Assembly: GCF_003473485.1 (NCBI RefSeq)
Contig: NC_053048.1
Span: forward strand, 40,668,755-40,732,754
Direction: 5' to 3'
From: Medicago truncatula
Taxonomy: Eukaryota; Streptophyta; Magnoliopsida; Fabales; Fabaceae
DNA: 64,000 nucleotides
Part shown: piece after piece, positions 11,967 to 25,382 of the stretch
How the letters are laid out: each line of letters begins with the position of its first letter
How positions within the stretch are numbered: position 1 is the stretch's first letter
Notes under the pieces: model-generated
What the model saw: the letters and a program-made list of their open reading frames with translations, nothing else
What the model was told of the DNA's origin: nothing
The model's database searches: none
Made by a program: the position numbers and the translations under genes

Positions 11967-12919
11967 TATTAATAAAAGTATTTATTTAACTAATATTTAA
12001 GATTTTATAAGAAGATGTAGTGTATAAAATGATACATCATACACGAGTTCCTAAAAGAAAAAGGAAAAATGGTGATCAATATTGATATATTTATCCTCTA
12101 AAAAAAAAATATTGATATATTTTTCATATGTTGAAAAAGTGCCACACATCTCTAAACATGTGAAGTATGGGATAAGAAGCTTTACTCAGCATCTTGTAGT
12201 GCTCCCATTTGTGATTCGTTCTCTGTTTTGCACAAAAGACATGAGGCCTATTCATGAGGATCATATAACAACCGGAGGTTTTTTCTTTGTAAATACTTGA
12301 TTACAACCTCAAAGACTTATTTCACCTCAAATTATAAGTCGTTTCGAACAAAAAATTATCATAAATTATAAGTCATTTTACAATATCAATAAAATGTTAA
12401 TGTTGTTTTTCCAACATTAACATTTTAAAATACATATTCTTTAATTCTTTCTTTTTTTTGGTTACATATTTAATTCTTTCTTAATCTTTTTTCTCTTTTG
12501 TATGCGTGTCTAAATATTATATATTACGTCTAAATTTTGTGACTACACAAAATTTACCCTCTTTTTCCAAATGAGCCATGGAATGTCAGGTAAAAGTTCT
12601 AATAGCAATACGGCAAACCGAATTAGTGCAAAATCACCTCTATCAAACGGTGTTAAATTTTAATGATTAGCATCTACCTCTATCATTAGGATAGGATAGG
12701 ATTTCAAAGATAAAATTGTGTTTCGATTCTGTTTGTAAATCTGTTTTCTTTACAAATTTTCGTTGTTCGTTAAATGTGTTTAAACACGTTACAAAGTTTG
12801 GAATGAAAGTAGAGGTGGAAATAGTCTAATCCGACTAAAAAATTTCTAAGGTATTTTTCTATACACAAGTTAGGTCAGACTTTTTTATTTTCTTCACAAC
12901 CGAAACAAATAAGTCATAA
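11967..12919. other. Intergenic spacer
   Basis: No gene seen. The stretch at about 12318-12380 (AAATTATAAGTCGTTT and AAATTATAAGTCATTT) looks like a fragment of another Stowaway-type MITE. Confidence 0.35.
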
Positions 12920-15900
12920 CTAGACTTTCCACCCGTGCTGCCGCACGGGTCATATACATTGTAGATATAGTAGACAAAAACAAATCTCAATGCATATCAA
13001 AGAGAATGAAATATGTGGTCCCAAATATATGCAGATGTTGGAATTCGAACCTCAGACACCACGCTTATTCACCAAAAAAATATTAATTTTTATCAATCGT
13101 GTGTTATTTCATTCTTTTGTTAAAATTATATGTCAATATTATATTATTGGTATGTTACTTCATATTTTTCTTCTTTTTTTTGAAAAAATGTTACTTCATT
13201 CTTTTGTAAAAATTATATGTTAATGTTATATTATGTACCTAAAAATAGTTCATTCTTAACCTCAACATGTAAAATGTTTTATTTAAATAATTTTCCTTTT
13301 ATCGAATATTTGGCCTTTACCGTAAATGATACCCTTTAACTGTTTGTTGAAATGTTTCTTCCACCTGTTTATATAGATTGCAAAATTCAGGTGCATTTTG
13401 TGGTAAATATTTAACAAAAAGAGTTCAGTTCTAATTTGGATGAAAAGTGTAATATTAACAAAAAAAATGTTGCTATAATCTTTCAAAATCCTTTTATTCC
13501 AATAGGGCGATTTGTTTTGTTGAAGAAATAGGGCGATTTGTTTTGAAGAAATAGGGGAAATAAAGCGATGCCGATTTGCTTTGTTCATGAAAATAGGAGA
13601 TTAGGTGTGAGCATTAGCGTTGTTCATGAAAATAGAAGATTAGGTGTGAGCATTAGGGTTAAAACGGTAAAATTATGCAACAGGGTTTAGGTTAAAATTA
13701 GGGCTCATGAAAATATGAGATTAGGTGTGAGCATTAGGGTTGTTCATGAAAATAAAAGATTAGGTGTGAGCATTAGGGTTAAAACGGTAAAATTATGCAA
13801 CAGGGTTTAGGTTAAAATTAGGGCTCATGAAAATATAAGATTAGGTGTGAGCATTAGGGTTAAAACGGTAAAATTATGCAATAGGATTTAGGTTAAAATT
13901 AGGGCTTACGGGTTACCTTTAATATATAAGAAGATTAGGTGAGAGCAATAGGATTGTTCATGAAAATAGGAGATTAGGTGTGAACATTAGGGTTAAAACA
14001 GTAAAATTATGCAATAGGGTTTAGGTTAAAATTAGGGCTTACTTGTTAACTTTAATATATGTGAGCATTAGGGTTAAAATGGTAAAATTATGCAATAGGA
14101 TTTAGGTTAAAATTAGGGCTTACGGGTTACCTTTAATATATAAGAAGATTAGGTGAGAGCAATAAGATTGTTCATGAAAATAGGAGATTAGGTGTGAACA
14201 TTAGGGTTAAAACAGTAAAATTATGCAATAGGGTTTAGGTTAAAATTAGGGCTTACTTGTTAACTTTAATATATAAGAAGATTAGGAGAGAGCATTAGGA
14301 TTGTTCATGAAAATAGGAGATTAGGTGTGAACATTAGGGTTAAAACAGTAAAATTATGCAATAGGGTTTAGGTTAAAATTAGGGCTTACTTGTTAACTTT
14401 AATATATGTGAGCATTAGGGTTAAAACGGTAAAATTATGCAATAGGATTTAGGTTAAAATTAGGGCTTACGGGTTACCTTTAATATATAAGAAGATAAGA
14501 AGATTAGGTGAGAGCAATAGGATTGTTCATGAAAATAGGAGATTAGGTGTGAACATTAGGGTTAAAACAGTAAAATTATGCAATAGGGTTTAGGTTAAAA
14601 TTAGGGCTTACTTGTTAACTTTAATATATAAGAAGATTAGGAGAGAGCATTAGGATTGTTCATGAAAATAGGAGATTAGGTGTGAACATTAGGGTTAAAA
14701 CAGTAAAATTATGCAATAGGGTTTAGGTTAAAATTAGGGCTTACATGTTAACTTTAATATATAAGAAGATTGTTCATGAAAATAGGAGATTAGGTGTGAA
14801 CATTAGGGTTAAAACAGTAAAATTATGCAATAGGATTTAGGTTAAAATTAGGGCTTACTTGTTAACTTTAATATATAAGAAGATTAGGAGAGAGCATTAG
14901 GATTGTTCATGAAAATAGAAGATTAGGTGTGAACATTAGGGTTAAAACAGTAAAATTATGCAATAGGGTTTAGGTTAAAATTAGGGCTTACTTGTTAACT
15001 TTAATATATAAGAAGATTAGGAGAGAGCATTAGGATTGTTCATGAAAATAGGAGATTAGGTGTGAACATTAGGGTTAAAACAGTAAAATTATGCAATAGG
15101 GTTTAGGTTTAAATTAGGGCTTACATGTTAACTTTAATATATAAGAAGATTGTTCATGAAAATAGGAGATTAGGTGTGAACATTAGGGTTAAAACAGTAA
15201 AATTATGCAATAGGGTTTAGGTTAAAATTAGGGCTTACATGTTAACTTTAATATATAAGAAGATTAGGAGAGAGCATTAGGATTGTTCATGAAAATAGGA
15301 GATTAGGTGTGAACATTAGGGTTAAAACAGTAAAATTATGCAATAGGGTTTAGGTTTAAATTAGGGCTTACATGTTAACTTTAATATATAAGAAGATTGT
15401 TCATGAAAATAGGAGATTAGGTGTGAACATTAGGGTTAAAACAGTAAAATTATGCAATAGGGTTTAGGTTAAAATTAGGGCTTACATGTTAACTTTAATA
15501 TATAAGAAGATTAGGAGAGAGCATTAGGAATGTTCATGAAAATAGGAGATTAGGTGTGAACATTAGGGTTAAAACAGTAAAATTATGCAATAGGGTTTAG
15601 GTTAAAATTAGGGCTTACTTGTTAACTTTAATATATAAGAAGATTAGGAGAGAGCATTAGGATTGTTCATGAAAATAGGAGATTAGGTGTGAACATTAGG
15701 GTTAAAACAGTAAAATTATGCAATAGGGTTTAGGTTAAAATTAGGACTTACATGTTAACTTTAATATAAAAGAAGATTAGGAGAGAGCATTAGGAATGTT
15801 CATGAAAATAGGAGATTAGGTGTAAACATTAGGGTTAAAACAGTAAAATTATGCAATAGGGTTTAGGTTAAAATTAGGGCTTACTTGTTAACTTTAATAT

Positions 15901-16256
15901 ATAAGAAGATTAGGAGAGAGCATTAGGATTGTTCATGAAAATAGGAGATTAGGTGTGAACATTAGGGTTAAAACAGTAAAATTATGCAATAGGGTTTAGG
16001 TTAAAATTAGGGCTTACTTGTTAACTTTAATATATGTGAGCATTAGGGTTAAAACGGTAAAATTATGCAATAGGATTTAGGTTAAAATTAGGGCTTACGG
16101 GTTACCTTTAATATATAAGAAGATTAGGTGAGAGCAATAGGATTGTTCATGAAAATAGGAGATTAGGTGTGAACATTAGGGTTAAAACAGTAAAATTATG
16201 CAATAGGGTTTAGGTTAAAATTAGGGCTTACTTGTTAACTTTAATATATAAGAAGA
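12920..16256 (-). mobile_element. Probable non-autonomous Helitron filled with minisatellite
   Basis: Read on the minus strand, the 3' end shows an 8 bp stem hairpin (ACCCGTGC, loop, GCACGGGT; 12931-12950), then seven bases, then CTAG (12920-12923) followed by T. This is the Helitron 3' terminus. The proposed 5' end is at 16256, where the minus strand reads A then TCTTCTTATATATTAAAG, so the target would be A|T. No Rep/helicase frame exists, so it is non-autonomous at about 3.3 kb. Most of its length is the tandem array described separately. The 3' end is well supported; the 5' end is an inference because near-identical copies of that terminus occur inside the array. Confidence 0.6.
13580..16256. 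repeat. Minisatellite, about 22 copies of a ~133 bp unit with telomere-like motifs
   Basis: The full unit is about 133 bp. It runs TGTTCATGAAAATAGGAG, CATTAGGGTTAAAAC, ATAGGGTTTAGG, ATTAGGGCTTAC and then TTTAATATATAAGAAGATT. Shorter variants lack the AGGAGAGAGCATTAGGA segment (about 115 bp) or are fused through TATATGTGAGCATT, giving a mixed higher-order pattern. I count about 22 occurrences of the AAAATTATGCAA core. The TTAGGG/TTTAGGG words recall plant telomere repeats but are not a contiguous telomeric tract. Right-hand units are nearly identical, which suggests recent expansion or conversion. Confidence 0.9.
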
Positions 16257-17731
16257 TAAAGATTTTTTGACCTACAAGACCGACATACCAAGTAAATATA
16301 AATGATATTCTTTTTTATTGTTTTTATTATATTAAATTTTATACTTTGCATGAAATTATGATTTTGGCAACCTAACCTATTTTATATTTATCTTCGACGT
16401 TAAAAAATAAATAAAGGGTCTTTTACACGAAATAATAACAATAACTATTGCATTTTTTATGTTTAAAATAAATACAAGCCTAACTTAAATTTTTACTTCC
16501 AACCTAACATTTTTGTTTCCCTTACTCTTTTGCATGGGAAAGTAATGTTATGTTGGTCATCCTCTTTAATTGAAACGGTTGTCTTCACCAACATCCAAAA
16601 GGAATATCACATATTCAAGTATGGGAAAAAAGAAGATAAATTTGAAGAGAACGTGGACATAATTTTTGTCTTCAAGTGAATCGAACGTTGGAGTATAAAT
16701 TAAGATAATGAGGTAGATCTTACAAATAAGTTGCCACATTGTACATAAGGTACAAAATTCCTGTTATGGACAGTTTTTAAATCGTACAATTTTGCTACTA
16801 GTTTCTCACATGATAGAGACCGACACTCATCGTATCTTAATCACTTTCTCTCTCACTTTATAAGTAAATTGTTAATACATTATTATTTTGTAAGTAAAAG
16901 GAAAATTTTAATTTAATTAATTTTCTCTGAAGAAATGTCAATTTGCTTGGTAAGGGGCCACCTATTTAGGGTAGAGGCTAGACTATGGACAAGCCAATTC
17001 GATTTTTCTTTTTAAAAAACAGCAAAAGAGGTATGTAGCATTTGAGAGGGGGAGTATTATCCATAACCAAATACAAATGTGATGCCTAAGAAGAACAAGA
17101 GAAACATGAACTCCGAGACCACTCAAGATCATGACCTATCCCCTCCCCAAGCTACTCTTAAATAGATATAAATATAAATTATTTGAGCATACACACAACA
17201 ATAAAATAATTTAAAAGGTAAATAAATTAATCACATCAGTTAACATCATTAAACCATTTAGTAAAAAAAACATTATTAAACCATTTTCTCTTTAAATAAA
17301 ATATATATGTGTGTGAGTGTGCTGAATTATTTTGATTTGGTTTTGTCCCAAGCATTTCTCCCCTTCACTATATGAATGCAATCCAAAGAATAATAATACA
17401 TCATTTCCCTCTTACCTTTAGCTTAAAACCACTTTTAGGACCGAGCCTATATATATAGTCCTTGTTAACAACTTGATTTGCTTATCTCCAAAATTGTAAG
17501 TGTTATAGTATATAGTTTATTTTGTTGTTGAAGTCATCCAATTATCTCTATCTATGGCCTTTTTGTATGTGTATTGTGTGCATGCATCATGCACGTGTAT
17601 TGATGCATTTGTATGTTGTCATTGGTATATACTCCCAACAAAATTATTAGTAAGTCAATTATTAACCATTGTGATTAATGAATTTCACAAAAGGTTGATT
17701 GTTTGGGAATCTAAGTTTGATTTTTATGGAA
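16257..17731. other. Intergenic spacer
   Basis: AT-rich with no recognisable gene. An open frame at 17554-17784 runs into the adjacent MITE and has no family signal. Confidence 0.4.
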
Positions 17732-18009
17732 TACTACCTCCGTTCCTTTTTAATTGTCACATTTTAACATTTTACATAAACTAAGATAGTCAATGATTGT
17801 TACTACTTTTGATGCAATAAATTATATTTTTACTATAATGACCTTATTCATTTAATATCTCATTTCATATATTTCTCTCTTCGTAATAAATAATTAAGGA
17901 TAATATCGGTAAAACAACATTCAATGTTGCATTGAACTTTGAAAGTGACAGTTAAATAGGAACACAAATTTTCTTCAAAAGAGACACTTAAAAATGAACT
18001 GAGGGAGTA
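17732..18009. mobile_element. Stowaway-like MITE
   Basis: Termini CTACCTCCGTTCC (17734) and GAACTGAGGGAG (to 18007) are imperfect inverted repeats flanked by TA on both sides. The body is about 274 bp with no coding capacity. Confidence 0.75.
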
Positions 18010-21000
18010 ATGTTTTATCAACTCTGCTTACATTTCGATTGAACTTCAGATTTTTGCGGTCCATTTTCTCGAAAAACCAAGAGTTACACCAATAACAACT
18101 TATATAATAACCTATTATAATTAAATCCATTATGATTGGTCATGGGGAGCAGTTTGGGTATAGTCGCATGAGACTTCAGTACTTATTTTCTCTCCATTTT
18201 ACAAAGTTTGATACAATAAACTCCATGCGTTTATTTTATTTTTGCTAAAAATGTTTAATGACAAAACTCACGCACATTAAGGGTTAAGAACGAAAAATTA
18301 TGAATTTTAATCAATGTCTCAAATAGTACTTTTTCAAAATTTTAACATTTAAGCTATACTTATGATCACAACTCTCATTTGTTTTACTACTGTATTAATA
18401 CTATTAATATCTTCTAAATAAAAAATTTCATTGGTCATAAAATAAATGAAAAAACCCAACAATTGAGCTTAAATGATTATTAATTAATGAGTTCTATCAA
18501 ATGACGAATTGTTTAGGCTCTATTTGAGAGTTTGGAGGGGAAGAGAGATAAGGGTTTTTAGAGGGATGAGATTAAAGGAAAAAAAATAGAGAAATCTTTC
18601 AAATGTTTTTGAGTGTTTTTGTAGAGAATGATAAATTTTGAAAGTACTATAACAACATAGATTGAATTTGAAAAAAGAAGATGTTAACGAGTGCCCGATG
18701 ACACTCTTTAACAATCTTAAATAGTAGCCTTTTTTTATAAAACTTATGTGTTCAATGCATTGAAAATTGAACTATTTGACTTTTTTAAAGAATAATTTTC
18801 TAATTTAGAATGCTTAAAAATGCCCCGTGGGCACTCGTTAACAAATTCTGTTGAAAAACATATTAAAATCCTCCAAAACCCTCTAAACTCCTCATCCAAT
18901 ACAATTTTTTTAGTTTCCCAAATTAAGAGGATTTTGTACTAATGAAAAAAATCTGAACACCTCAAAGTCCTCCCCTCCCAAAGCTCTCTATTCTTTCCAC
19001 TTCTTCCTTCCTTTTTTTTTTTACAAGTTCTCCTCTCAAAACTCACAATCAGAGCTATAAGAAAACCTAAATTTGACTTTTATGTGTTAATAATTTTTTG
19101 TCATACTTGACTTACCTCCGTTTGAAATTTGGATTATTAAGACTCATTTTCCTTAAAAAAAAAAATTGCTAACAAGTGTCTTTATTCTTAAAAAAGCAAA
19201 AAGTATAATCTTTACCTTCAAAACAATAATTTTCAAACATTTAAAAAGTTAAATATACGTTTTTATAACCATTTTTCAAAGAGAATATTTCTATTATAAT
19301 TTCTTTATCAAATGTTCTAGGGTTTTCTTTTTAACATTTCCCATAAATAAATGGAGAAAATCTAAAGATGATACCGTACAAACGCGGAATGGTAAAAGAA
19401 ACCAAATGAGAGGGTGAAATGTGTTGAATGTCACCGTCACAATTTGTGAATTGGTTACATTATTATTATTATTATTATTATGATATCAGAATAAGTCAGT
19501 GTGAATAAATATTCCACCACATAGGAGATAGAGCAAATTTAACATCAATCAATAAAGGAAAGGAAAAATAAGACGAAAACAAGATTTTATTAGGGCATCA
19601 AATAAGGGAACCCCACTTTTTATTACCCTAAAAAGTTGGCAATATGAGAAAAGTTGTGGCCTATACTATGGGCCATATTCAATCACAATAACATAAATGT
19701 TCCAACACTCCTCCACCACAACCCTACATATTCATTTATTTGCCGTTATTATTTCCACTTTTCACTTTTTCACTTTTTAGTGACCTCACATGCTTTCTCT
19801 GTACGTCCTTCATATAATAGACTCACAGGATACCCAAATTTTCTTCATTTCCTATATACTATTCCTTTTTGCTAAATAAAGAATCTAATAATGTACTCAC
19901 TCTTAATGAATTTAATTAATATGCACTAATTGTGTAAACAAATATAGACAGACATATTACATGATCTAGCACACAAATAGTTGGTATATAGAGAGTGTGG
20001 ATGTTGTAAACTGCATAAACCAATTAGCTCAATTTTTTTTACTGATGAAAACATTTTAATTGGACATGTAATTATATTTCACTCCTCTTCAAAAATAATG
20101 TAATTATATTTCACTGTATAAATATGAAAAATGTTAACGAATGTCGGTTTAAAATAATAATATTTTATGAAAATGTGTGTATTCAATGCATTGAAAATTG
20201 ACATATTTTATTTTTAAAATAAATATATTTGAATAATTTCTTTTTATGGAATCCTTAAAGAGTACCTTAAGGGCACTCATTAACAAGACCCAATAAATAT
20301 TTATGCATGGGGAAGGAAGAAGGATGTGTGTTGGTTTTAAAAGTATGGTTTGTCATGGAGTGACTTGTTAATCGTAGTGGCAAAAGTGATGTCATTAGAA
20401 GAAAAAAGGTATACTAGGCCACCACTTATTAGTACACCGCAAATAATTGTTGGGTAAAGATTCAATTTAATTTCTCACACAGTTTTTTTTCTTTCTCAAT
20501 TTAGTCCATAAAAATAATATCTAGTCACTGATATTTTTATACGGATAAATTAATCTTTTTGACTTATTATGAAGATACTAATTTATTTCAATTGAAAATG
20601 TCATAGACTAGTTTGGAAATTATAGTTTGTCGGAAGATTAAATTTAGCCACGAGAAAATTGTGATGCGTGGATATTTACTCTTTCATTTTTTGTAAGAAA
20701 AATGGGTATTTATTACAAATGTTCACGTTTACGGTCAAAATTTGACTATTTTCGGTTACATCAACTTAAAATATTTAGTGTAAATATTTGCTGTAAATGT
20801 TCATGTTTATACAATATACTTTAAGTTGATGTAACTGGAAAGAATGTCTATTTATTTGCTATTCAAAAAAAGAAAAAGAAAAACTTCATTATATGCTACT
20901 TTTCAACAACTCTAATTGATGTTATCATTTTAATGTTAACATATTAGTACTATTTTACCATAAAAACAAGCGCAACTAAATAATTTCTTGATAAGAAAAT

Positions 21001-23779
21001 GTGCTAAAAGACTCACTTTAACGATCTCTTTTAACATTTACTTTTTTGTTGGATATAATATATCTAGGTTCCATCACTTTATAGTTTATCGTAAAACCTC
21101 TTACAAATTTTCAACTGTATTTATTATATTTTTATCACCATACTCTTAATTATATTATAAACTTGTAATAAATATTATGAGCAAAGCACAAATTAATTCT
21201 CTCTCCTTAAGGTTAATTTTCTAAAATAATAACAATATCAATAAAATTAATACTACTACAATATTTTTTAATTCTCGTTATTTCTTTAACATGTCTTATA
21301 TTTAGAGTGTACTTAGTTGGAGGTAATGGAGGTGGGTATATAAAAGGAATTATTTTATCAAGTTTGAAATGTTTGGGTCAATATTAGGAGGAGAAGGGAG
21401 CGAAATTCATCCAAAAGCCAATTTTTGCTCTCATCCAAAATGGGGGAGATTTGGAGGGGAAAAACATTTTTTCCAAATATGGATTTAGTTAAAAGTCATT
21501 TATTTAATGTCACCTTAAATACTAAAATTGAGTAACCAAAAAAAAAAAAATACTAAAATTGTGAAAAATATAATTTCAATGTCTTAAAAATTCTATCATG
21601 TTGGTTTCTAAACCAACTCATTTTCATGATAATAATTATATCTACATCAACAACTTAACATATCTTGTTGATTAACATATCCTATCTCTTATCATGTCAA
21701 TCAAACGGGATCTTATAATGCAAATGAAATCGTCTACATCCTCCATCCCTTAGAAAAGTTGTTCAAGTAATAAATTTGTCTCAAATACGTGTGATTATTA
21801 CTAAATTACATTTTCTGCATAAATATATTCAAATTTATTTTTTCATATTTTAAGATGCACCGATTGATAATACTAATAAGCGATATATTTAAAAATAAAA
21901 AAAAGTAATAACTTCATCTAAAAATTTGCAAAAGTGACTTATATTTAAGGACACAATGTTTTTAATAACTGATCTTACAGAGAGGAAATATATTTGTTTT
22001 GAGAAATTAAGAGAATCTTAACCTTGTTTAGGAACAAATGTTAAACACTTAATAATACAGAAAGAATAGTAGTAGTAACAATTTAATGATGCACCTCATC
22101 TTTAGTTGTCCACACTGTCAATCACAACATGCCGTATCTAGTCCCAAAGCCGCTGCAATAAATATTGTCTTAAAGTCAAGGTAGGCTATCCACAAATTTA
22201 ACATCAAATTATTGCTCTTAAGAGCCTCTTATTATTGATCTGAATAACTTTAAATTTCATTGTTTACGTAGCATTATTATGACCTACTCAATTTATCTCC
22301 TAGTACCTCAGTTTTAAAATATCGGGTTTTCTAACTTGTGTAAAAATGTTACATGTACATTAAAAATTATTTACTCAAGTTTTATTTACTAAAGTATACC
22401 TAGTACTATTGTTAATTTAATAGAGTTTATTATTAGAGTAAAACATAGCCTAGTACCTTATCTTAATTCTTAATTAAGATAACATATGTTCATCATGGCG
22501 TAATATAATTGGTCCAGCTTGCATGCACCATTGGTTTCATATATCATGTGAATTCAAATTTATATACATATATGGCATCCATGATATTATCAATGCTGGC
22601 CAGCTTTTCACACACCGAAAGGTAAATAGAATTCACATGCTTCCCATACGAAATATTTTTCCAGAAAGAAAGGAGTTTCAGCCACCTATTTTACCTTATT
22701 TGCTAGCAAGACTTTCGTGATAGCATTCTATTATTTCACTCATGAGTTATATATATAGAAACTCTTCCACTTTCAGAAACCAGATTTTAATTATATGCTT
22801 AATAACATAAGTAAAATACAATATGTTCCCATCTCATATAAGAATATTAAATGTCGGTTCTTTAGATCTTACCTAAAAATAGTTTGATGAGTCTTAATTA
22901 GATTCCAAATGGTATGCTAGTATATTGCATATATATCCCTTATAGTGACTAAATTTAAAATGTCCTTCATTAGTTTGTCTAAATTATTGATAGAATTTTT
23001 TTACAATGATGATAAAAATATGGCATGTTTTTTCATTTTGATGTATTCGACTAATTTAGTAGTAATTAATAATTCAATTATGAATTTTCCTAATTGTATG
23101 AAAAGTTAAGCCAGCAACGTTTATTGGCGGCAATATCAAAGAACCTTTTTAGATATACATGAAAAAATAATTTGTGTGTGCATTAACTTGTACACTTGGA
23201 CACCATTGTCACGTCATAATTTCCTCTCTACATCAATTATTAATGGCAATTGAGCTAATATATATGCTAATTAATAATAGTAGAGTATGATGCATATTGA
23301 ATCATGCTCCAATGAATTGTCTTTCCCTTCTTAGTACGGATCAATATAAAATTATTTATTAAAATGTGAAAGAAAATAAACTAATAAGCTTGAAAAGTTA
23401 TCCTTCATGCAAATGTTTTATGAATTTAAATCTTTTGATATCATAACTGTTATTGTATTCATTACTATTTAGGCTCAAAGTTAACATTTGTAGTTTTTCT
23501 ACAAGGCAAAGAGCAACCACATGCACTAATTAAGCTTATAGTAATTAAAATAATTAAAAACATTTAATTAAACAATTCAAGTTACAAGTTGAAAGAGATC
23601 CTAACTTCTAAGATTCCTCAACCCATGTAATATAAAAATTAAACCCTAGTCTTATAATCAGAGAATATTTTATCTTGTTTCCTCTGAATTTATCATGATA
23701 ACACATATCATTTGAATAATAATTTCCATGACATCCCAAACTTAAGGGTTTATTTGGTGATTTTTTTTTTCCTTCCAAG
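18010..23779. other. Long gene-free interval with repeat debris
   Basis: No gene found. Repeat remnants include an inverted-repeat element at about 18510-19010, whose arms carry GTTTGGAGGGGA and, in reverse complement, TTTGGGAGGGGAGG. A related G-rich relic lies at about 21305-21470. There is an (ATT)n microsatellite at 19459-19481 and a small inverted pair at about 20755-20840 (GTTACATCAACTTAAA and TTTAAGTTGATGTAAC). A Stowaway-like fragment starts near 21738. The rest is AT-rich unique-looking sequence, including the 3' flank of the MYB gene. Confidence 0.4.
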
Positions 23780-25255
23780 TTAGAACATTGGAGATAATTC
23801 CATCATTTCCTCAACATGACCAACATTTTCATCCAATAACCATTTCTCAAGAAATGACAAAGGAGGAGGAGCTGCACATAAATTCTTAATATTCTTGTGA
23901 TGAGAAGAAGAAGAAGAAGCTGAACACTTTTCAGGCATAGAATCACAAGTTGACTTGTCCCAAGCAGCACCATTGTTAAGATTCTCAAATGAAAGAATAG
24001 AATCAAACTCTTGATCATGTGAAACTCCACCATCTTGTAATAATTCACCTTTGCTGGTAATTTTGTGATGATGATGATGATGATGGATTTCAAGGTTTAA
24101 ATCAGCTGGAACTGAAGCAGACTTCACTAATAATTTCCCATTATTTTCAAAGTCATTATTATTATCATCAATAATATCATCATTAATGCTTTGAAACTCT
24201 TGATGACCATATTGATAATTTCCTTTGATTTGTGAATTTGGTGAAGATCTCATCCAACCTTCCAAGAGCCTTGAAATATTCTCAGTGCTTGAAGCATAGG
24301 TTGAAGAAGAAGATTGATGAGAATTTTGAGTATTAATCTTAAGAGATGAAGTATGATTGTTGCTAACATCTAAACTTCTGTCACTAAAACTCTTGGATAG
24401 ATAAGCTGTTGTTGAGTTTGATGGATCTAAAGCTGCATGAAATTTGTTGAGCTTTTTCTTTAGATGTGTGTTCCAATAATTCTTTATATCATTATCTGTT
24501 CTTTGTGGAAGGTATGAAGCTATGGCTGCCCATCTGCTCAACAAATTTAATTAATTCATACACATCATTTTCATCATAATAAATAAAAATATAATTCATA
24601 ATATTTTTTTTTATGTAACATTCAATCAAAATTAATATCAATTCATATATATCATTTGTTGTTTAATTTTATCATTATCATTGCAAGGTTTAATTTTCTT
24701 TTTCTCCATTTTATTTTGTTTTTGAGTGAAGATAATTATAATTATGAGATGTGAAGATTATTACTTGTTACCAAGAAGAGCTTGCAAATGAATAATCATT
24801 CCTTCTTCATGAGGAGTGAAGTTTCCTCTCTTGATTCCTGGCCTCAGATAATTTGTCCATCTAAGCCTGCAACTTTTGCTGCACCTTGACAACCCTTTTT
24901 TATCCAACAATTTAATTATATATCAATTTTATCCAAATTCTTTCAAAACAAAAACATATATATAGATCATAAGAAAAAAAATTATCATACATAATTAATC
25001 AATATATGTCATATATAGTCCTAAATATATACATACCTTTGTTTTGAGAGAAGCTTAATTACTAAACAAAATAAGAAAACATAATTTAGAATATATATTG
25101 ATTGTTATATATATATATATACCTGTATTAGTAGGAACTGTTCTCCAATTTCCTGGACCATGTTCTTGGATGTAAGAAACAAGGATGATATCTTCTTCAG
25201 GTGTCCATGGACCTTTCTTGATGCCAACTTTTTCACAACAAGGAGGTCTTCCCAT
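23780..25255 (-). CDS. MYB60: R2R3-MYB transcription factor, subgroup 1, MYB60-like
   Basis: Nuclear DNA-binding regulator. I read three exons: 25123-25255 (133 bp), 24765-24894 (130 bp) and 23780-24533. These are the standard exon sizes of R2R3-MYB genes, and they join in phase to 338 aa. The start is [17 protein letters not shown]; an upstream in-frame ATG would add only five residues. R2 spans about residues 14-62 and R3 about 67-113, with the expected tryptophans. [18 protein letters not shown] matches MYB60 better than MYB30/94/96. Downstream are ISRLLEGWM, typical of subgroup 1, and a C-terminal FLEKWLLDE block. Arabidopsis MYB60 acts in guard cells and promotes stomatal opening. This protein is longer than Arabidopsis MYB60 (about 280 aa), partly through Ser-rich and poly-His stretches (seven or more His). 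Family is certain; orthology to MYB60 is likely. Confidence 0.88.
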
Positions 25256-25373
25256 GGATTCTTTTTTCACTCCAAAACTCTCACTACTACTACTACTACT
25301 TGATCACTCTTTTTTTCTCTTTAGGCTAAAATTGAGAGAGAAAGGTTTCAAATAGTATCAATGCATGTGATTG

Positions 25374-25382
25374 CTTATATAC
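25374..25382 (-). promoter_or_regulatory. Candidate TATA box of the MYB60-like gene
   Basis: The minus strand reads GTATATAAG about 120 bp upstream of the start codon. The stretch between it and the ATG contains several CTTT/AAAG words, possible DOF sites, which are known to drive MYB60 guard-cell expression in Arabidopsis. The position is plausible but untested. Confidence 0.45.

Noticed and set aside
13029-13060. GGAATTCGAACCTC as a third SINE or tRNA B box
   Set aside because: It lies within the Helitron 3' region with no A box, A-tail or flanking duplication that I could find.
13283-13588. 101-residue minus-strand ORF next to the minisatellite
   Set aside because: Low-complexity AT-driven composition inside the proposed Helitron, no recognisable domain and no splice context.
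13580-16256. Interstitial telomere
   Set aside because: TTAGGG and TTTAGGG words are scattered once or a few times per ~133 bp unit. There is no contiguous (TTTAGGG)n tract, so this is a minisatellite rather than true telomeric repeat.
13580-16256. CRISPR-like repeat array
   Set aside because: This is plant nuclear DNA, units are head-to-tail with no unique spacers, and no cas genes occur.
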